Shown one piece after another: positions 1 through 5,819 of a stretch of DNA of 6,341 nt; position 1 is the stretch's first letter, and each line of letters starts with the position of its first letter. Source of the DNA: an uncultured Sphingopyxis sp. (GTDB lineage Bacteria; Pseudomonadota; Alphaproteobacteria; Sphingomonadales; Sphingomonadaceae); contig CAKZIN010000015.1 of the NCBI GenBank assembly GCA_936933955.1, positions 1 through 6,341 of the forward strand. Reading direction: 5' to 3'. The notes beneath the pieces are model-generated. The model saw only the letters and a list, made by a program, of their open reading frames with translations, did no database searches and had not been told where the DNA came from. The translations under genes and the position numbers were made by a program.

Positions 1-55
1 TCGGCATCCGCTGCGCGGATCGCTCGATAGCTCCGCTATCTCGCTTGCCTTGGCG
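1..55. repeat. Direct repeat copy 1 (55 bp, two hairpins)
   Basis: This 55-base sequence recurs identically at 115-169. It contains two perfect small hairpins, each a 6-bp stem with a 3-nt loop: ATCCGC-TGC-GCGGAT at 6-20 and GATAGC-TCC-GCTATC at 26-40, separated by five bases. This layout resembles REP-type intergenic repeats of GC-rich Proteobacteria; membership of a named family is inference. The window begins on the first base of the repeat, so the copy may extend further upstream. Confidence 0.8.
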
Positions 56-78
56 TCATGGGAGTAAATCCCATGACG
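54..78. repeat. Perfect inverted repeat, 10-bp stem
   Basis: The arm CGTCATGGGA (54-63) is followed by the 5-nt loop GTAAA and the exact reverse complement TCCCATGACG (69-78). It lies between the two 55-bp direct repeats and is followed by another hairpin at 85-102 (GGGT, one bulged T, CGC-TTC-GCG, ACCC). Neither arm is followed by a T-tract on either strand, so it is not a standard intrinsic terminator. It could be part of a composite intergenic repeat. Confidence 0.75.
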
Positions 79-114
79 TCGGTCGGGTTCGCTTCGCGAC
101 CCGCCGGCCGCGCC

Positions 115-169
115 TCGGCATCCGCTGCGCGGATCGCTCGATAGCTCCGCTATCTCGCTTGCCTTGGCG
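115..169. repeat. Direct repeat copy 2 (55 bp, two hairpins)
   Basis: This is an identical second copy of bases 1-55, offset by 114 bp. It contains the same two 6-bp hairpins, at 120-134 and 140-154. The 59 bases between the copies are not repeated after copy 2, so this is a pair of dispersed-type repeats and not a tandem array. It lies in the gene-free stretch downstream of the minus-strand sigma-54 activator gene. Confidence 0.8.
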
Positions 170-176
170 GGTGGCG

Positions 177-218
177 CGTCGTGGTGGGGGTTGGGACCAG
201 TCGCGCCCTACCACGACG
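177..218. repeat. Long hairpin, 13-bp stem
   Basis: Arms 177-189 and 206-218 pair over 13 positions (CGTCGTGGTGGGG with CCCTACCACGACG), with a single G-T wobble and a 16-nt loop. It lies 82 bases beyond the stop codon of the minus-strand regulator gene. No T-run follows on either strand. It may be a transcript-stabilising or Rho-associated structure, or part of the same repeat cluster as 1-169. The function is unknown. Confidence 0.55.
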
Positions 219-228
219 CTGCCGAGCT

Positions 229-251
229 GCCCCGCTGGAGTGCGGCGGGGC
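229..251 (-). terminator. GC-rich hairpin, possible terminator of the regulator gene
   Basis: GCCCCGC (229-235) pairs perfectly with GCGGGGC (245-251) around a 9-nt loop. It is the first strong hairpin reached by transcription leaving the minus-strand gene that ends at 300, 49 bases past the stop codon. There is no U-tract, so intrinsic termination is uncertain. The remaining bases 252-299 show nothing I can name. Confidence 0.3.
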
Positions 252-299
252 CTGGGAGGGCGGGCGGACCAGCGCCGACTCCCCCGCAGCTCTGAAATT

Positions 300-1346
300 C
301 TAGGCTGCGATCGCCTCATCGCCGCGGTTCAGCCGGTGTCGCCTCATGCGGTCGATGAAGGTCGTGCGCGAAAGCCCGACGCTCCGCGCCGCATCCGCGA
401 CAACGCCCCGCGCGCGCTCCAGCGCCATCTGCAGCTGCCGCCGCTCGATGCCTTCGAGCAGCCCGTTGAGGTCGGGGTCCGGCGCCTCCGCCACTGCGTG
501 CAACCGCGGCGTCGCGGGCGCCGCTGCCTCAACGGTCTGCGCATCCTGCGGCAGTCGCACCTGCCCGAACCCGGCGAGCAGCGCGATGTCGCCCGCCGCC
601 ACCTCGCGCCCTCGCACCAGCAGCGCCGCGCGCTCGACCAGCGTGCGCAGCTCGCGCACGTTGCCCGACCATGCGCGCTGGGCGAGCGCGGCGAGCGCGG
701 CTTCCGAAAAGCGCGGACTCGGCTGCGCAAGCTTGGCGAGGTGCCGCGTCAGCGCGGGCACGTCCTCGCGCCGCTCGTCGAGCGCGGGCACTTGCAGCGG
801 GAACACCGCCAGCCGGAAATAGAGGTCCTCGCGAAACGTCCCTGCCTCGACCATCGCGGCGAGGTTACGGTGCGTCGCGGCGACGATGCGCCCGGTGAAG
901 GCGATCGGCTTGGTCGAGCCGACCCGCTCGAAACTGCGCCCCTCGAGCACGCGCAGCAGCCGCACCTGCGCGTCGAGCGGCATGTCCCCGATCTCGTCGA
1001 GGAACAGCGTGCCCCCATTGGCCGCCTCGAAGCGCCCGATGCGGCGTTCGGCGGCGCCGGTGAAGGCACCCTTTTCGTGCCCGAACAGCTCGCTCTCGAT
1101 CAGCTCCGCCGGGATCGCGCCGCAGTTGACCGCGACAAACGGTCGGCTCGCTCCCCCCGCCGCGTGAAGTGCCCGTGCGGTGACGTCCTTGCCCGCGCCG
1201 CTCGGGCCCGACAGCAGCACCGGCGCCGGGGCTGGGCCGAGTAGCGCGACCATCTCGCGCAGCTGCTGCATCGCCGGGCTGTCGCCGATCAGCAGCGGTT
1301 CGGCGTCTGGTGCGTTGGGGGTCGGAGAAGCGGTGCGGCTGGTCAT
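300..1346 (-). CDS. Sigma-54-dependent transcriptional activator lacking a receiver domain (FleQ/PspF-like)
   Basis: This 348-aa protein is an AAA+ bacterial enhancer-binding protein that remodels RNA polymerase-sigma-54 using ATP. Visible motifs are the Walker A GPSGAGKD (47-54), the sigma-54-contacting loop GAFTGA (93-98), Walker B ending in LFLDEIGD (114-121), sensor I ATHRNL (157-162), the arginine-finger region FREDLYFRL (171-179) and sensor II WSGNVREL (226-233). After a variable linker, a Fis-type helix-turn-helix occupies about 297-340. Its recognition segment, SRTTFIDRMRRH (326-337), resembles that of flagellar regulators such as FleQ/FlrA. Only about 18 residues precede the AAA+ domain, so there is no phosphoreceiver or GAF domain. 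Control is presumably by a partner protein or by expression level (inference). Start at 1346 gives the full domain; no clear Shine-Dalgarno is visible. The target genes are not in the window; flagellar or exopolysaccharide control is a guess. It is divergent from the lipoprotein gene at 1425. Confidence 0.93.
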   Translation of the reverse strand: MTSRTASPTPNAPDAEPLLIGDSPAMQQLREMVALLGPAPAPVLLSGPSGAGKDVTARALHAAGGASRPFVAVNCGAIPAELIESELFGHEKGAFTGAAERRIGRFEAANGGTLFLDEIGDMPLDAQVRLLRVLEGRSFERVGSTKPIAFTGRIVAATHRNLAAMVEAGTFREDLYFRLAVFPLQVPALDERREDVPALTRHLAKLAQPSPRFSEAALAALAQRAWSGNVRELRTLVERAALLVRGREVAAGDIALLAGFGQVRLPQDAQTVEAAAPATPRLHAVAEAPDPDLNGLLEGIERRQLQMALERARGVVADAARSVGLSRTTFIDRMRRHRLNRGDEAIAA

Positions 1347-1424
1347 GCCATGGTTATCGGCGCCGTAACCTGCCAACGCCTTGCCGGCCTTTCCGCCCCG
1401 GCACCGAACTGGAGTTATTGAGCC

Positions 1425-1754
1425 ATGTCCCACCTCACGCGCCTCTCCCTCGTCGCCGCGAGCGCCACGGCAATGCTGGGCCTTTCGGCCTGCGCGACGC
1501 CCGAGCAGCGCCTCCGCAACGGATTCATCGAGGCGGGAATTTCGCGTCCCGTGGCGGGCTGCCTCGCCCAGCGCATGGCGAGCCGCCTGTCGATCGCGCA
1601 GCTGCAGCGATTCGGCGACGCGGCGGGACTGCGCGGGCAGAACATCGGCTCGATGCCCGTCGACCTCGTCATGCACCGCGCCCGTGCGCTCGGCGATCCC
1701 GAGATCCTTGGCGTGGTGACGAGCTCGGCGGCGATCTGCGCGGTCACCAACTGA
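1425..1754 (+). CDS. Small lipoprotein of unknown function
   Basis: This 109-aa protein has a clear lipoprotein signal: a basic N-terminus, a hydrophobic stretch at about 8-20, and the lipobox L-S-A-C with the modified cysteine at 23. Residue 24 is Ala, not Asp, which in the E. coli rule favours the outer membrane. The mature part of about 87 residues looks helical and has two further cysteines, Cys46 and Cys105, which could form a disulfide. The segment around 38-61 (GISRPVAGCLAQRM followed by SRLSIAQLQ) resembles small exported proteins I recall from sphingomonads, but I cannot name a family. The start is supported by GGAG at 1411-1414, 10 bases upstream. The gene is divergent from the sigma-54 activator, with a 78-bp shared upstream region in which I see no convincing promoter. 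The signal peptide is well supported; the function is unknown. Confidence 0.85.
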   Translation: MSHLTRLSLVAASATAMLGLSACATPEQRLRNGFIEAGISRPVAGCLAQRMASRLSIAQLQRFGDAAGLRGQNIGSMPVDLVMHRARALGDPEILGVVTSSAAICAVTN

Positions 1755-1755
1755 C

Positions 1756-1786
1756 GCGCGGCAAGCGGTTGCGCCTCGCGCCGCGC
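1756..1786 (+). terminator. GC-rich inverted repeat after the lipoprotein gene
   Basis: GCGCGGC (1756-1762) and GCCGCGC (1780-1786) are perfect reverse complements separated by 17 bases, starting directly after the stop codon at 1754. There is no real T-tract after it, only TT. It is a candidate Rho-independent-like terminator or mRNA 3' stabiliser. In DNA this GC-rich, chance 7-bp arms are possible. Confidence 0.3.
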
Positions 1787-1799
1787 TTGGACTAGGGGC

Positions 1800-1815
1800 G
1801 GGGGAGCAATCCCCC
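1800..1815 (+). promoter_or_regulatory. GNRA-tetraloop hairpin in the sucC leader
   Basis: GGGGGA (1800-1805) pairs perfectly with TCCCCC (1810-1815) around GCAA, a GNRA tetraloop that is unusually stable in RNA. It ends 23 bases before the sucC start codon and leaves the likely ribosome-binding site AAAGG (1824-1828) free. It could stabilise the 5' end of the sucC mRNA or act on upstream transcripts. The role is inferred only from structure and position. Confidence 0.45.
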
Positions 1816-1838
1816 ACTCGCACAAAGGCGCGGCGCAC

Positions 1839-3038
1839 ATGAACATCCACGAATATCAGGCCAAGGAACTGCTCGCGAAATACGGCGTCGCGGTCCCGGC
1901 CGGCTATGCGGCGATGAGTGTCGAGGAAGCGGTCGCCGCGGCGAAGAAGCTCCCCGGGCCGCTGTGGGTGGTGAAGGCGCAGATTCACGCCGGTGGACGC
2001 GGCAAGGGCAAGTTCAAGGAACTCGGCGCGGACGCCAAGGGCGGCGTCCGCCTCGCCAAGTCGGTCGAGGAGGTCGAGAGCAACGCCAAGGAGATGCTCG
2101 GCAACACGCTCGTCACCATCCAGACCGGCGACGCGGGCAAGCAGGTGCAGCGGCTCTACGTCACCGACGGCGCCGACATCGACAAGGAATATTATCTCTC
2201 GCTGCTGGTCGACCGCGCCACCGGGCGTGTTGCGATGATCGTTTCGACCGAAGGCGGCATGGATATCGAGGCGGTCGCCCACGACACGCCCGAGAAGATC
2301 GAGACCATCACCATCGACCCCGCCACCGGCCTCACCGACGCCGACGCGGCCAAGGCGGCGGCTGCGCTGAAGCTCGACGGCGACCTCGCGAGCCAGGCGC
2401 AGGACACGATTAAGAAGCTTTACGAAGCCTTCGTCGGCTCGGACATGTCGATGCTCGAGGTGAACCCGCTGGTGTCGACCACCGACGGCAAGATCATGGT
2501 GCTCGACGCCAAGGTCAGCTTCGATTCGAACGCCATGTTCCGCCACCCCGATCTCGCTGAACTGCGCGACGAGACGGAGGAGGATCCGATGGAGGTCGAA
2601 GCCTCCAAGCACGACCTCGCCTACATCAAGCTCGACGGCAACATCGGTTGCATGGTCAACGGCGCCGGCCTCGCCATGGCGACGATGGACATCATCAAGC
2701 TGAACGGCGCCTTCCCGGCCAACTTCCTCGACGTTGGCGGCGGCGCTTCGAAGGAAAAGGTGACCGCGGCGTTCAAGATCATCCTTTCCGATCCGGCGGT
2801 GGAGGGCATCCTCGTCAACATTTTCGGCGGCATCATGAAGTGCGACATCATCGCCGATGGCATCGTCGCCGCCGCGCGCGAGGTGAACCTGTCGGTGCCG
2901 CTGGTGGTCCGCCTGGAGGGCACCAACGTCGAAGAAGGCAAACGCATCCTCGCCAACTCCGGCCTGGCCATCGTCCCCGCCAACGACCTCGGCGACGCGG
3001 CGAAGAAGATCGTGGCGGAGGTCAAGAAGGCCGCCTGA
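1839..3038 (+). CDS. sucC: Succinate-CoA ligase (ADP-forming), beta subunit
   Basis: SucC with SucD forms succinyl-CoA synthetase of the TCA cycle, converting succinyl-CoA plus ADP and phosphate to succinate, CoA and ATP in the cytoplasm. The 399-aa product opens with the family-typical MNIHEYQAKELL. An ATP-grasp domain covers about 1-230, with the lysine at 46 and the loop GGRGKGK (52-58) near the nucleotide. The metal-binding pair Asn209 (in LEVNPLV) and Asp223 (in VLDAKVSF) keeps the 14-residue spacing of E. coli Asn199 and Asp213. The C-terminal ligase domain shows GNIGCMVNGAGLAM (267-280), FLDVGGGA (296-303), NIFGGIMKCD (327-336) and RLEGTN (358-363). The length fits alphaproteobacterial SucC, slightly longer than the E. 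coli 388. AAAGG lies 10 bases before the ATG. The partner sucD is not adjacent: the next gene is a protease after a 183-bp spacer. Confidence 0.98.
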   Translation: MNIHEYQAKELLAKYGVAVPAGYAAMSVEEAVAAAKKLPGPLWVVKAQIHAGGRGKGKFKELGADAKGGVRLAKSVEEVESNAKEMLGNTLVTIQTGDAGKQVQRLYVTDGADIDKEYYLSLLVDRATGRVAMIVSTEGGMDIEAVAHDTPEKIETITIDPATGLTDADAAKAAAALKLDGDLASQAQDTIKKLYEAFVGSDMSMLEVNPLVSTTDGKIMVLDAKVSFDSNAMFRHPDLAELRDETEEDPMEVEASKHDLAYIKLDGNIGCMVNGAGLAMATMDIIKLNGAFPANFLDVGGGASKEKVTAAFKIILSDPAVEGILVNIFGGIMKCDIIADGIVAAAREVNLSVPLVVRLEGTNVEEGKRILANSGLAIVPANDLGDAAKKIVAEVKKAA

Positions 3039-3063
3039 CGCGGCGGGTGTGGCGCGGTTCGCT

Positions 3064-3149
3064 GGCCCCCTCGGTAGAGCCGGGCCCCACCTGTGCCCCT
3101 GCGCAGGCAGGGGGACGGGAGCGGAACGCGCAGCAAGTGCCTGGCCCCC
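3064..3149. repeat. REP-like palindromic spacer element between sucC and ctpA
   Basis: The 183-bp spacer 3039-3221 has no gene. It contains the perfect hairpin CCCCTGC-GCAG-GCAGGGG at 3096-3113, which includes the palindrome CCTGCGCAGG (3098-3107). Upstream, GGCCC (3064-3068) can pair with GGGCC (3082-3086). The 9-mer CTGGCCCCC occurs at 3062-3070 and again at 3141-3149. The pattern resembles intergenic repeats I recall from sphingomonad genomes. No T-tract follows, so it is a weak terminator candidate for sucC. Confidence 0.4.
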
Positions 3150-3221
3150 GCTCAAGCGCACGTCTGACGCCCCCCAAACCCCCGCTATGCAACGCGCATC
3201 AAGCTGCGTAAAACGCGGGGC

Positions 3222-4616
3222 ATGAACCTTTCCCGCCCTGCCCTTCGGCAGAACCGCCGCGGTGTCGCTTCGGTGGTTGCCGCCAGCCTCGCAATGGTCG
3301 CCATTCCTGCGTCGACCACGGCGATGGCCAGCGTCGAAACCGACACCCGCGCCGAACTCGCGCGCTTCATGGCGGTGATGCGCGAGGTGAAGGCCAATTA
3401 CGTCGAGCCGGTGTCCGACGAAAAGCTGATCGACGGCGCGATCCAGGGGATGCTGTCGTCGCTCGACGCGCATTCGGGATACCTCGACGCGTCCGACTTC
3501 ACGCAGCTGCGCACCACCACCGACGGCGAGTATCCCGGCCTCGGCCTGTCGGTCACCCAGGAGGATGGCGCGGTCAAGGTCATCGCCCCGCAGTCGGGCA
3601 CGCCCGCCGATCGCGCCGGGATCAAGGCGGGCGACTACATCACCCACATCGACGGCGAATATCTCGGCGGCTACACGCTCGACGAGGCGGTCGCGAAGAT
3701 GCGTGGGCCCGCGGGAACGTCGGTCAAGCTGACGCTGATCCGCATGGGCCGCGAACAGCCGATCGAGGTTACCGTCCGCCGCGAACGCATAGTCCTCCGC
3801 CCGGTCACCTGGGAGGTCAAGAACAACGTCGGCGTGGTCAAGCTGTCGAGCTTTTCCAACGGCGCCACGCGGGAGATCACCGCCGCGATGAACGCGGTGC
3901 AGCGCCAGCTCGGGCGGCAGCCGACCGGCTGGGTGCTCGACCTGCGCGGCAACGCGGGTGGCCTCCTCGACGAGGCGGTGGAGGTCAGCGACCTGTTCCT
4001 CGAGCGCGGGAACATCGTCTCGCAGCGCGGGCGCGTCGCAGCCGAGAACGAAAGCTGGGCGGCGCAGGCGGGCGACATCACCCGCGGCCAGCCGATCGTG
4101 GTGCTGATCGACGCCGGCTCGGCGAGCGCGAGTGAGATCGTCGCGGGCGCGCTGCAGGACAATCGCCGCGCGCTGGTGATGGGGGAGACGAGCTTCGGCA
4201 AGGGGTCGGTGCAGACCATCGTCCCGCTCAGCAACACCACCGCGCTGCGGCTGACGACCGCGCGCTACTATACCCCGTCGGGCCGTTCGGTGCAGGAGGG
4301 CGGGATTGCGCCCGACATCCGCGTGCCGCAGCTGACCGACCCCGACTACCGCCGCCGCCCCGTCATCCGCGAGGCGGACCTGCGCCGTCACCTCGTCAAT
4401 CAGGCGCGGGTCGACGATCGCGTGGTGGAAGAAGATACCGCCACCGATCCGCGCTTCAGCCAGACGCCGGAGCAGCTGCGCGCGGCGGGGATCACCGACT
4501 TCCAGCTCGATTACGCAACGCGCGCGGTGGCGCGGCTGGCGCAGACACGCACGCCCGCCGCGGTCGCGGGGAGTGCGGCGCCACGCCCCTCCGGCGGCGG
4601 CAGCGGGGGGCGCTGA
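3222..4616 (+). CDS. ctpA: S41-family C-terminal processing protease (CtpA-type), periplasmic
   Basis: This 464-aa serine protease of the CtpA/Tsp/CtpB family cleaves exported proteins from their C-termini. An export signal spans about 1-36: basic residues to 13, a hydrophobic core at 15-30, and an A-M-A cleavage motif at 34-36. A helical segment at about 42-95 precedes a PDZ domain (about 104-188) with the ligand-binding loop GLGLSV (106-111). The peptidase core follows, with WVLDLRGNAGG (237-247), the catalytic serine 302 in AGSASASEI, and lysine 327 in SFGKGSVQ. Gln331 completes the Ser-Lys-Gln triad with the family's 25- and 4-residue spacings. The C-terminal tail after about 440 is Ala/Pro/Gly-rich and probably disordered. 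The start is fixed by the signal peptide; there is no properly spaced Shine-Dalgarno, only GGGG one base before the ATG. It is the first gene of the plus-strand cluster and ends 9 bp before dsbB. The symbol is by family resemblance. Confidence 0.95.
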   Translation: MNLSRPALRQNRRGVASVVAASLAMVAIPASTTAMASVETDTRAELARFMAVMREVKANYVEPVSDEKLIDGAIQGMLSSLDAHSGYLDASDFTQLRTTTDGEYPGLGLSVTQEDGAVKVIAPQSGTPADRAGIKAGDYITHIDGEYLGGYTLDEAVAKMRGPAGTSVKLTLIRMGREQPIEVTVRRERIVLRPVTWEVKNNVGVVKLSSFSNGATREITAAMNAVQRQLGRQPTGWVLDLRGNAGGLLDEAVEVSDLFLERGNIVSQRGRVAAENESWAAQAGDITRGQPIVVLIDAGSASASEIVAGALQDNRRALVMGETSFGKGSVQTIVPLSNTTALRLTTARYYTPSGRSVQEGGIAPDIRVPQLTDPDYRRRPVIREADLRRHLVNQARVDDRVVEEDTATDPRFSQTPEQLRAAGITDFQLDYATRAVARLAQTRTPAAVAGSAAPRPSGGGSGGR

Positions 4617-4618
4617 GG
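4615..4618 (+). promoter_or_regulatory. Ribosome-binding site overlapping the ctpA stop, fixing the dsbB start
   Basis: GAGG at 4615-4618 shares bases with the TGA stop of the protease gene (4614-4616) and lies 7 bases before the ATG at 4626. The next in-frame ATG, at 4710, has no Shine-Dalgarno-like sequence ahead of it. This favours the longer dsbB product and translational coupling to the protease gene. Confidence 0.6.
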
Positions 4619-4625
4619 CATTACG

Positions 4626-5174
4626 ATGCGCAGGCTCGGGCGACGCAGCGAGGACCCGCTGGCCGACGGCTACCACGGGGGCGGGGAAAGCTTTTCCTCG
4701 CGCGATGAGATGCGGTTTGCGCATGCGATGATGCTGGGCGTCCCGTCGCTGCTGATCGCGGGCGCGCTGCTCAGCCAGTATGTCGGCGGGCTGGCCCCGT
4801 GCGAGATGTGCCTGTGGCAGCGCTGGCCGCACTATGCGGCGATCGCGCTGGCGCTCGGCGCGCTCACGGTGCGCGGCAAACCGCGCATCGCACTGGTCAC
4901 GCTCGCTGCGCTGGCGGTGGCGGGGAGCGGTCTTATCGGCGCCTACCACGCCGGGGTGGAGGCGCGCTGGTGGGCGGGGGTCACCGCCTGCACCGCCGGA
5001 AATTCCGCGCGCAGCCTCGAGGATATCATGGCCGCGCCGATCGTGCGCTGCGACGAGGTGCAGTGGCGCTTCCTTGGCCTGTCGATGGCGGCGTGGAATG
5101 CGCTCATCTCGCTCGGCTCGGCGCTGGTGGCGTTGGTGCTGCTGGCGCGTGTGCGGCGGAGCAGCCCGCGATGA
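4626..5174 (+). CDS. dsbB: DsbB-type disulfide bond formation protein (quinone-linked thiol oxidase)
   Basis: DsbB-family inner-membrane proteins reoxidise periplasmic DsbA and pass the electrons to ubiquinone. This 182-aa product has about four membrane segments (near 36-54, 69-83, 86-106 and 152-174). The first periplasmic redox pair is Cys59 and Cys62 in PCEMCLWQRWPH, where Arg66 aligns with the quinone-contacting Arg48 of E. coli DsbB. The second pair is Cys122 (in TACTAGN) and Cys142 (in IVRCDEVQW), 19 residues between them versus 25 in E. coli, so the loop is short. About 30 polar residues precede the first membrane segment, longer than in E. coli. A start at Met29 (4710) would remove most of them, but GAGG before 4626 supports the longer form. 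The gene starts 9 bp after the protease gene and overlaps coq7 by 4 bp. No dsbA is present in the window. Confidence 0.95.
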   Translation: MRRLGRRSEDPLADGYHGGGESFSSRDEMRFAHAMMLGVPSLLIAGALLSQYVGGLAPCEMCLWQRWPHYAAIALALGALTVRGKPRIALVTLAALAVAGSGLIGAYHAGVEARWWAGVTACTAGNSARSLEDIMAAPIVRCDEVQWRFLGLSMAAWNALISLGSALVALVLLARVRRSSPR

Positions 5175-5776
5175 GCGCGCCCTCCCCCGCCCCTGCCCCC
5201 GTCCCCGCCGACGCGCCCGTCGAAGCGAACGTCGAAGGAAAGGTGCGCAGCCGCATCCCGCCCTCGCGCCGGACCAAGGCGGCGATGATGCGCGTCGACC
5301 ATGCCGGCGAATTTGGCGCAACGCGCATTTACGAAGGTCAGCTCGCGGTGCTGGGGCCGAGCGGTCCCGGCGCCCGCGACATCGCGCATATGGCCGAGCA
5401 GGAGGTCGCGCACCTCGCCTGGTTCAACGGCGCGCTCACCCGCCATCGGGTGCGCCCGACGCTGCTCCACCCGATCTGGAACCGCGGCGGATTTGCGCTG
5501 GGGGCGGTCACCGCGGCCATCTCACCCGAAGCGGCGATGGCCTGCACCGCTGCGGTCGAGACTGAAATCGACCGGCATTACGAACAGCAGCGCCAGGCGC
5601 TTGCCGGACACGACGACGAGCTTGAGGGCGCGATCGCGCAGTTTCAGTCGGATGAGCTCGCCCACCGCGACCATGCGCTCGCCGCGGGCGCGGAACGGGC
5701 GGTCGGCTATCCGCTGCTCAGCGCGGGCATCCGCGCCATCTGCCGCATCGCGATACGGCTCTCGGAGCGCATTTGA
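5171..5776 (+). CDS. coq7: Coq7-type demethoxyubiquinone hydroxylase
   Basis: Coq7 is a membrane-associated di-iron monooxygenase that hydroxylates the 6-position of demethoxyubiquinone late in ubiquinone biosynthesis. The 201-aa product carries the full ligand set by alignment with human COQ7: Glu47 in DHAGEFGATRIYEGQ, Glu78 and His81 in EQEVAHLAWF, Glu130 in CTAAVETEID, and Glu162 and His165 in SDELAHRDHA. The first 17 or so residues are Ala/Pro-rich and not part of the fold; conserved sequence begins at about 30. The start is the ATG in the ATGA overlap with the dsbB stop (5171-5174), with GGAG at 5158-5161 nine bases upstream, implying coupled translation. A later start at Met39 or Met40 would cut close to the first iron ligand and has less support. 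The product makes the quinone that DsbB reduces, so the pairing makes metabolic sense (inference). Confidence 0.96.
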   Translation: MSAPSPAPAPVPADAPVEANVEGKVRSRIPPSRRTKAAMMRVDHAGEFGATRIYEGQLAVLGPSGPGARDIAHMAEQEVAHLAWFNGALTRHRVRPTLLHPIWNRGGFALGAVTAAISPEAAMACTAAVETEIDRHYEQQRQALAGHDDELEGAIAQFQSDELAHRDHALAAGAERAVGYPLLSAGIRAICRIAIRLSERI

Positions 5777-5819
5777 GCGTTCAGTTACCGTCAACCCTGT
5801 CGACGTTTAGGTAAGCGCC

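Noticed and set aside
1..169. CRISPR array
   Set aside because: There are only two copies, each 55 bp with two internal hairpins and one 59-bp intervening segment that itself contains hairpins. No cas gene is present.
56..319. An 87-codon minus-strand frame in the repeat region
   Set aside because: It runs through the hairpin repeats, overlaps the end of the regulator gene, is extremely Arg-rich, and resembles no protein I know.
45..1244. A 399-codon plus-strand frame opposite the sigma-54 activator
   Set aside because: It is Arg/Pro/Ala-rich with no recognisable motif and lies antisense to a gene with every expected AAA+ motif, so it is a shadow frame.
1347..1385. Sigma-54 (-24/-12) promoter in the divergent region, read on the minus strand
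   Set aside because: A TTGGCAGG element is present, but the downstream GC is one base off the required GG-N10-GC spacing, and the site would be too close to the start codon at 1346.
3096..3113. Intrinsic terminator for sucC
   Set aside because: The hairpin is perfect but no T-tract follows on either strand, so I list it as a REP-like element instead.
300..5321. A single 1673-codon open frame on the minus strand
   Set aside because: Only its last 348 codons are a real gene. The rest lies antisense to sucC, ctpA, dsbB and part of coq7 and translates into low-complexity Arg/Asp/His-rich sequence, as expected opposite GC-rich genes with strong third-position bias.
5791..5807. Hairpin or operator between coq7 and the last gene
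   Set aside because: The imperfect arms (CGTCAAC with GTCGACG) have a mismatch and a tiny loop in a 43-bp gap; this is within chance expectation.
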